NCBI GenBank assembly: GCA_002473085.1 | Contig: DKTP01000105.1 | Span: 1-7,593 of the forward strand | From: Anaerolineales bacterium UBA7227 | Lineage (GTDB): Bacteria > Chloroflexota > Anaerolineae > Anaerolineales > Villigracilaceae | Length of the DNA: 7,593 nt | Direction of reading: 5' to 3' | In this document: one piece after another, positions 1 to 4,900 of the stretch | Numbering within the stretch: the first letter of the stretch is position 1 | Layout of the letters: each line of letters opens with the position of its first letter | Notes under the pieces: model-generated | What the model was told of the DNA's origin: nothing | Databases searched by the model: none | The model's input: only the letters and a program-made list of their open reading frames with translations | Translations under genes and position numbers: made by a program

Positions 1-813
1 GCGCCCGCGTCCGCCTCGCCGCCGGCCGCGACGGTGACGCCCGTCCCATCGCCGGTCTTCGCGATCACGTTCACGCCCACCGTCACCCCGCAGCCGCAGG
101 AGGGAGAGCCATTTTCCATCGGCAAGTCTTTGGAAGGCAAGTCGCTGGACGTGTACCGCTTCGGGACCGGCCCGACCGCGCGCGTCATCATCGGCGCCAT
201 CCACGGCGGCTACGAGGGGAACACCGCCACGCTGGTCTATCTTTTACGGGACGACTTAAGAAGCGGTTCGATCACAGTCCCCGAAGACATCACGCTCTAC
301 CTCCTGCCCGTCTTCAACCCCGACGGTTTTTACGATTATCTGGACCTCCCAGCCGGCCGCTCCAACGCCCGCGGCGTGGACCTCAACCGCAACTGGGACG
401 CCCTCTGGCAGGCCGATTGGGATCGGACGGGATGCTTCGCCGCCGCTCCCATTTCTGCGGGCGAATCTCCCTTCTCCGAGCCGGAGACGCGCGCCCTGCG
501 CGATTTCCTGCTCGAAAACCGCGTCGACGCGCTCATCAGTTATCACAGCGCCATGTCCGCCATCTTCGCGGGCGGACGTCCCGAGCCCGATCCCGCCTCG
601 GACAGTCTGGCGCGCGCGCTTTCGCAGGTCAGCGCCTATCTCTATCCGCCCATCAACGACCCGGGCTGTCAATATACCGGCCAGCTGATTGACTGGGCTT
701 CGGCCAACGGCATCGCCGCCGTGGACGTGGAACTCACCGACCACAAGAGCAACGATATCCTCATCAACCGCAAGGTGTTGGAGGCTTTTCTGAATTGGAA
801 ACGGGGGGAGTGA
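1..813 (+). CDS. Secreted M14-type zinc carboxypeptidase, 5' end outside the window
   Basis: Probable zinc-dependent exopeptidase acting outside the cell on peptides or peptidoglycan stems; the substrate cannot be told from sequence. The frame is open from base 1. The first possible start (GTG at 34) lies inside a Thr/Pro/Ala-rich linker without a ribosome binding site, so the true start and a signal peptide or lipobox probably lie upstream. Counting from that GTG, M14 signatures appear in order: first zinc-site HGGYE (H57, E61), FNPDG near 94-98, DLNRN with the conserved Arg (R119), SEPE at 148-151, third zinc ligand H171 in SYHS, and catalytic Glu E233 in DVELT. The linker spans about the first 25 residues and the enzyme domain fills the rest, close to a minimal M14 catalytic domain. 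Oddity: the zinc motif is H-x3-E rather than the usual H-x2-E. The gene converges on the minus-strand operon with 15 bases between stop codons. Family call is firm; specificity is unknown. Confidence 0.87.
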   Translation, partial: APASASPPAATVTPVPSPVFAITFTPTVTPQPQEGEPFSIGKSLEGKSLDVYRFGTGPTARVIIGAIHGGYEGNTATLVYLLRDDLRSGSITVPEDITLYLLPVFNPDGFYDYLDLPAGRSNARGVDLNRNWDALWQADWDRTGCFAAAPISAGESPFSEPETRALRDFLLENRVDALISYHSAMSAIFAGGRPEPDPASDSLARALSQVSAYLYPPINDPGCQYTGQLIDWASANGIAAVDVELTDHKSNDILINRKVLEAFLNWKRGE

Positions 814-828
814 ATCGGGGGCGAGGTT

Positions 829-1602
829 TCAGGGAGCGACGCTCCACTGTCCCACTTTGGCGTTCATGGCGTCCTGCTGCGCCTGCTGGAAGAGCGCGGC
901 GCAGGAGGAGTTCGGCGGCGCGTCGTGCGCGAGACCTAGTCCCTGCCGGATGAGTTCGAGGTTGACCAGTTGACCGTCGAGCAGCACATAATAGAGCGAA
1001 CGTCCGCGCTCGTCTTTCGCCTCGACGTCCGCGATGATGGTGACGAATTTTCCGTAGACCAGTTTCGAGTTCAGGGAGCGCGCCGCGAGCAGGAAGCGGT
1101 CGTCGTCTGGTTCGGTCACGCCGATGTAGCGGACGGTGTACACCAGCCCGTCGATCATGGCGCGGACTGTGACCGCGTCCACCACGTCCAGGATCTGGCC
1201 GGAGAGACGCGGGTTGTTCGGGAGGCAGGCCGGGCCAGGTTGAGGCTGGGAAGCCGCGGCCGGCTCGACGGTCAGGATGGAAGCGGGCGTCGGGCTGGGT
1301 TGTTCCAGCGCGAGGGTGGGCGTCTCGGACGGGCGGGAGGTGATGGTCGGCCGCGGGGTGGGGGTGAGCGTCGGCAATGGCGTTACTTGGACGGCGCCCG
1401 GCGTCAGATACAGGTTGACGTCGAAGGTCGGCGTCGAGTGGACCGGCAGGAGGTCGGTGAAGGCTTTCGTGAATTCCTTGCCCTGCGGCATGTTGAAAGC
1501 CAGCGCCGCGATCCCGATGACGCCTCCGGCCAGCGCCAGCAGGACCAGCACGATCAATTTGTTGATGATGTCTTTTTTCCAAAAGCGGACGAGGGATTGC
1601 AT
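829..1602 (-). CDS. Membrane-anchored staphylococcal-nuclease-like (TNase/SNase) domain protein, active site degenerate
   Basis: 257 residues. An N-terminal basic stretch (KK at 9-10) is followed by one transmembrane helix at about 16-36, then a Thr/Pro/Ser-rich linker at about 67-122, then an SNase-like OB-fold domain at about 133-253, predicted to face outside. Alignment by eye to staphylococcal nuclease shows the catalytic Arg residues kept (R158, and R201 in DERGR). The metal-binding acids are not: DGDTV is replaced by DAVTV (D21 equivalent is V144), and the DTPE motif reads TEPD (D40 equivalent T163, E43 equivalent D166). C126 and C234 flank the domain and could form a disulfide. Activity as a Ca-dependent nuclease is doubtful; nucleic-acid or protein binding is possible. 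The start is bounded by an in-frame TGA at 1630-1632, which is the stop of the preceding gene, and only weak Shine-Dalgarno matching is seen. It is the last gene of the operon. Confidence 0.85.
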   Translation of the reverse strand: MQSLVRFWKKDIINKLIVLVLLALAGGVIGIAALAFNMPQGKEFTKAFTDLLPVHSTPTFDVNLYLTPGAVQVTPLPTLTPTPRPTITSRPSETPTLALEQPSPTPASILTVEPAAASQPQPGPACLPNNPRLSGQILDVVDAVTVRAMIDGLVYTVRYIGVTEPDDDRFLLAARSLNSKLVYGKFVTIIADVEAKDERGRSLYYVLLDGQLVNLELIRQGLGLAHDAPPNSSCAALFQQAQQDAMNAKVGQWSVAP

Positions 1603-1629
1603 GGAGGCATTGTCCCGGATCAGCGCGCG

Positions 1630-1917
1630 TCAGGAGGCCGGCGCGTCGCCTTTGTCTTTCGGCGCGGCGAGTTTCTTCCCGGTGCGAACGATGACGCGAA
1701 TCAGGCTGAACAGGCCGACGATGAATGGAAGCCCGGAGATGATGAGTACGGCCGTCAGCTTGCTGCCGACGATGTCAATGAAGACCTGGCTGAGTCCCAC
1801 CGGCGCGAGCGGGTATACCATGAAGTGGTAGTACAGCACAGCGCCCATGCCCATCAGGGCGAAGTCAATGAGCAGGTCGAAGAGCAGGGAGAGGATGTTG
1901 ACGCGCGGCCGTTTCAT
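1630..1917 (-). CDS. Small two-helix membrane protein of unknown function
   Basis: 95 residues, family not recognised. Two hydrophobic segments are visible, at about 9-31 and 54-76. The N-terminus is basic (KRPR at 2-5). Basic residues follow the second helix (R74, R78, KK at 81-82) before a polar tail rich in Lys, Asp, Ala and Pro. By the positive-inside rule both ends should be cytoplasmic, with a short outside loop holding the LAPVG segment. No catalytic or cofactor motif and no Cys are seen. Its start is well supported: an AAGGAGG sequence lies 5 bases upstream of the ATG and overlaps the stop codon of the giant gene. It sits between a secreted multihaem protein and a membrane-anchored protein, so a role as a partner in their export, anchoring or assembly is conceivable, but this is only inferred from position. 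Confidence 0.8.
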   Translation of the reverse strand: MKRPRVNILSLLFDLLIDFALMGMGAVLYYHFMVYPLAPVGLSQVFIDIVGSKLTAVLIISGLPFIVGLFSLIRVIVRTGKKLAAPKDKGDAPAS

Positions 1918-1930
1918 GGGAACCTCCTTA
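1918..1930 (-). promoter_or_regulatory. Strong Shine-Dalgarno overlapping the upstream stop codon
   Basis: On the minus strand the sequence reads TAAGGAGGTTCCC and then ATG. The TAA (1930-1928) ends the giant protease-cytochrome gene. Its last two bases are also the first two of AAGGAGG, which sits 5 bases before the ATG at 1917. Ribosomes finishing the giant gene would stop directly on the next gene's binding site, an arrangement that favours translational coupling. Confidence 0.85.
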
Positions 1931-4900
1931 AGGCGTGTAGGATTGCGCGCTGTGACAGCCGCCGGGCCCAGTGTAACAGGATGCGGTGGCCGTGGTCCCG
2001 TTCGGGTTGAGGCTGGCCTGCCAGGCGCTTTGACTGGTGTAGCCCGGCTCGAGTTCTACAACCGAGGCGTCGAAGTTGATCAGATGTAACTGCTCGCTGC
2101 CGTGCGAGTCGTGGCAGGTGTAGCAGGAGATTCCCCATTCGTACGAGTGTTTCCAGTGCAGGTTCGTGGTTTGGCCGGAGCGGAAGACGGTCAGGTTGAC
2201 GTTCATGGCGCGGGCGCTGGCGTTGTACACGTCGCTGCGATGGCAGGCGAAGCAGACCTCGTTGTCGTTCGGGCGGCCGGCCGCCCAGACGGTGGTGTAT
2301 TGATTGCAAGTCGCGTCGTTGACGGCGTCGCGCAGCAGGTGGAGGCAGGGCGAGCCGTGCGTACCGCTCCCGTCCGCGGCGGGGTTGGCGTTGGTGTGGC
2401 AGCTCGAGCAGTACAGGCGGCTGGTACCGGTCCAGCCCGAGGCTGGCACAAAACTATCCGGCATGTTGGGGTTTTTCCCCGGGGCAAGCACGCCGTGGAA
2501 GCTGGCGGCGTTGGGGTTGAATTCGAGCGCCATGTCGCGGCTGTCGGCGATCTGGGGCAGGGCGCTGGTCGTCAGTTTGTAGAGTCCGTTTGGCGTGAAG
2601 GAGGCGCCGTTCCAGCCATCCGGCAGATAGGTCGGCAGGGTTGTGTACCCGGAGTGACACTTGAAGCAGATCTGGTATTCCGCGCTGGATTGGGCGAGGA
2701 AGTTGTAACTGAGCGGCGCGCCGCTCCCGCTGTAGACCGGTTCCACGCCCGAGGCGCCGCGCAGTTCCAGCGGAAGCGTGGGAGGCAGGGTCGCGCCGTC
2801 CTTTGCCGCGTGCGAGTCGTGGCAGTCCGCGCATTCGACGTGGCGGTTGGCGCCTCCGAAGAGTCCCGCGAAGACCTCGCTGGGATTGTGTCGTTGGTAG
2901 GTATTGCCCACGTCGTGTTTGAAGATGCGCGTGGCGGTGTTGGCGTAGTTTGTGAAGGCGGTTTGGATGTCCTTGCCCGGGCCGGAGGCGCTGTGGCACT
3001 TGGCGCAGAAGTCCTCCTCCTGGTCCATCACGTCGGCGGGGGCCGCGCCGGAACCGAGGTATTGATAGTCCCACGGCGCGGAGGCCGAGTATTGCGAGAG
3101 CAGGCTGGCCTTGTTCGAGCCGTGGCCGTTGCTGTGACAGTCGAGGCAGGAGGCGGAGAAGAGCGGCCGGACGACGTTGTGCTGGGCGAAGTTCCACAAG
3201 GAGACGCTGAGCGAGGGGACGAGTTTCTTGTCGCTGAACGGCGTCAGGTTGCCGGCTTTTCCGTTCGAGTCGTGGCAGGACAGGCAGAACGATTCGTACT
3301 CGGCCGCGTCGTTGGCGCCGTCCTTGAGGTAGTCGAGCGTGTAGACGATGGAGGGCGCGTCCTCGTTGTAGAGACGTACTTTGCCCTGTGTGTGCCGGGT
3401 CATTTCGTGGCAGACGACGCAGTCCGCGTCGGCGACAGCGTCGTTGCCCGCGACGTGGCGCGAGGCGCGCGCGAAGTCGTTGTCGTTTCCGCCCGACCCG
3501 GCGGGGTAGCCCACGATCTGACGGCGCGGCGTCCCGTTCCCGGCGTCCTGCGGCTGGGAGTGACAGGCGCGGCAGGTGGTGGTGAAGCCGTCGCGGGTGG
3601 AGACGTCCGAATCGACGCTGTGCGGATGGCAGGCGGCGCAGTCCTGCCCGGCGTAGTCCCGCCCGCCGTTGTGGTTCGCGCCGCCGTTGTGGAGGGTCAT
3701 CGGCGCGCCGGGGTTGGCGGCGCTTTGATGGCAGGCCGCGCAAAGCTGCGAGGCCGGGTTGGAGCCGTCGTCGAAGGAGCCCGCGCCGGTCCGCGCGGTG
3801 AAGAGGACCGAACTCCCGGAGTCGGTCATCGCGTCGAAGGTGGAAGGCAGCGTCCCCAATTTCAGGCCGCGGCGGATGTTGGATAGATTGGGCTGGCTGC
3901 CGTGCGGGTCGTGACATTGGATGCACAACAACTCAAACGGCTGTTCGAGCGCGGCTGTGGCGTCCATGTTCGAGTGGGTGGAGTACGCCTGCGCGCCGGA
4001 GGAGTGACAGCTCAGGCAGTAATCGTTGTTCTGGTAGGGCGAATCGGGGAACTGCACGAGCGGTCCCCAACTCTCGGCGGAGTGGGGCGCATGACAGGCC
4101 GCGCAGGTATCCACCGAGCCGTTGAACATGCCGTGCGGATCGTCGCCCGCCGGAGCAGGCGGCTGGACGATGATCGCGATCGCGGCCGTAGCGATCAGGC
4201 CGGAGTTGGCGTCCGTCACCGAGGCGGTGATGGTGTGCGCGCCCACGCTCAGCGCGGACGAGCCGAAGCTGGATGAGTCGGCAGCCAGCGCGCCGTCCAG
4301 GCTCGACGTCCATTGGATGTGGCCGCTGATGTCGCCGTTGGAGGCGATGAGCGCCCTGCCCAGGAATCCCACAACGTCGCCTTGCTGGAAGGAGGCGTTG
4401 TTGACCGGCGAGAGGATGACCAGGTCGGGAGGCAGGTTTCCGTTCAGGTCGGTCACGTAGACGCGGATGGTCTTCGTGCTGGTCAGGTTGTCCGAGTCCG
4501 TCACCTGCGCCGTGATGATGTGGATGCCCACGCTGAGGGCGTTGGTGGAGACGCTCGAACCGGTTCCCAGCGCGCCGTCAATACTGGAACTCCATTGGAT
4601 GTTGACGCTCAGGTTGCCGTCCTGGAGGTCGTTGGCCGTCCCGGTGAAAGTGACGTTCGCGCCCTGCATGAAGACGGAGTTGTTGACGGGCGCGGTGATG
4701 AACAGCTGCGGCGGGACGTTTCCGCTCGCGTCGGTGACGGTGATCGTTATCGTGGCGACGGCGGTCAAGCCATTCGGACTCGTCGCCTCGGCGGTGATCA
4801 CATGCTGGCCGAGACTCATGCTGGAGCGGTTCAGGCTTCCGCCCGTGCCGAGCGCGCCGTCAATATCGGAGCTCCACTCGATGACCGGCGTCAGGTCGCC

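Noticed and set aside
34..36. GTG at 34 as the start of the M14 gene
   Set aside because: It lies within a Thr/Pro linker that continues upstream in frame, has no ribosome binding site, and would leave the enzyme without an export signal.
833..845. Inverted repeat GGAGCG-a-CGCTCC as a terminator between the convergent genes
   Set aside because: Loop of one base, no T-run on either side, and it lies inside the final codons of the nuclease-like gene.
764..1917. Overlapping minus-strand frame (764-1582) and + strand frames (970-2010, 1277-1831) over the nuclease-like and small membrane genes
   Set aside because: Their products are Arg-rich low-complexity sequences; the chosen frames show transmembrane helices, an SNase-like domain and a proper Shine-Dalgarno.
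2303..2347. C1701 and C1714 of the giant protein as another haem site
   Set aside because: The spacing is 12 residues and no His follows C1714; the THGS...HLLR context fits a distal-ligand segment seen in multihaem proteins, so a disulfide or free Cys is more likely.
2102..3886. Long open frame on the + strand opposite the multihaem region
   Set aside because: It is a GC-rich shadow of the minus-strand gene: composition is dominated by Arg, Gly, Val and Ala, with no recognisable domain, and the opposite frame has clear CXXCH motifs.
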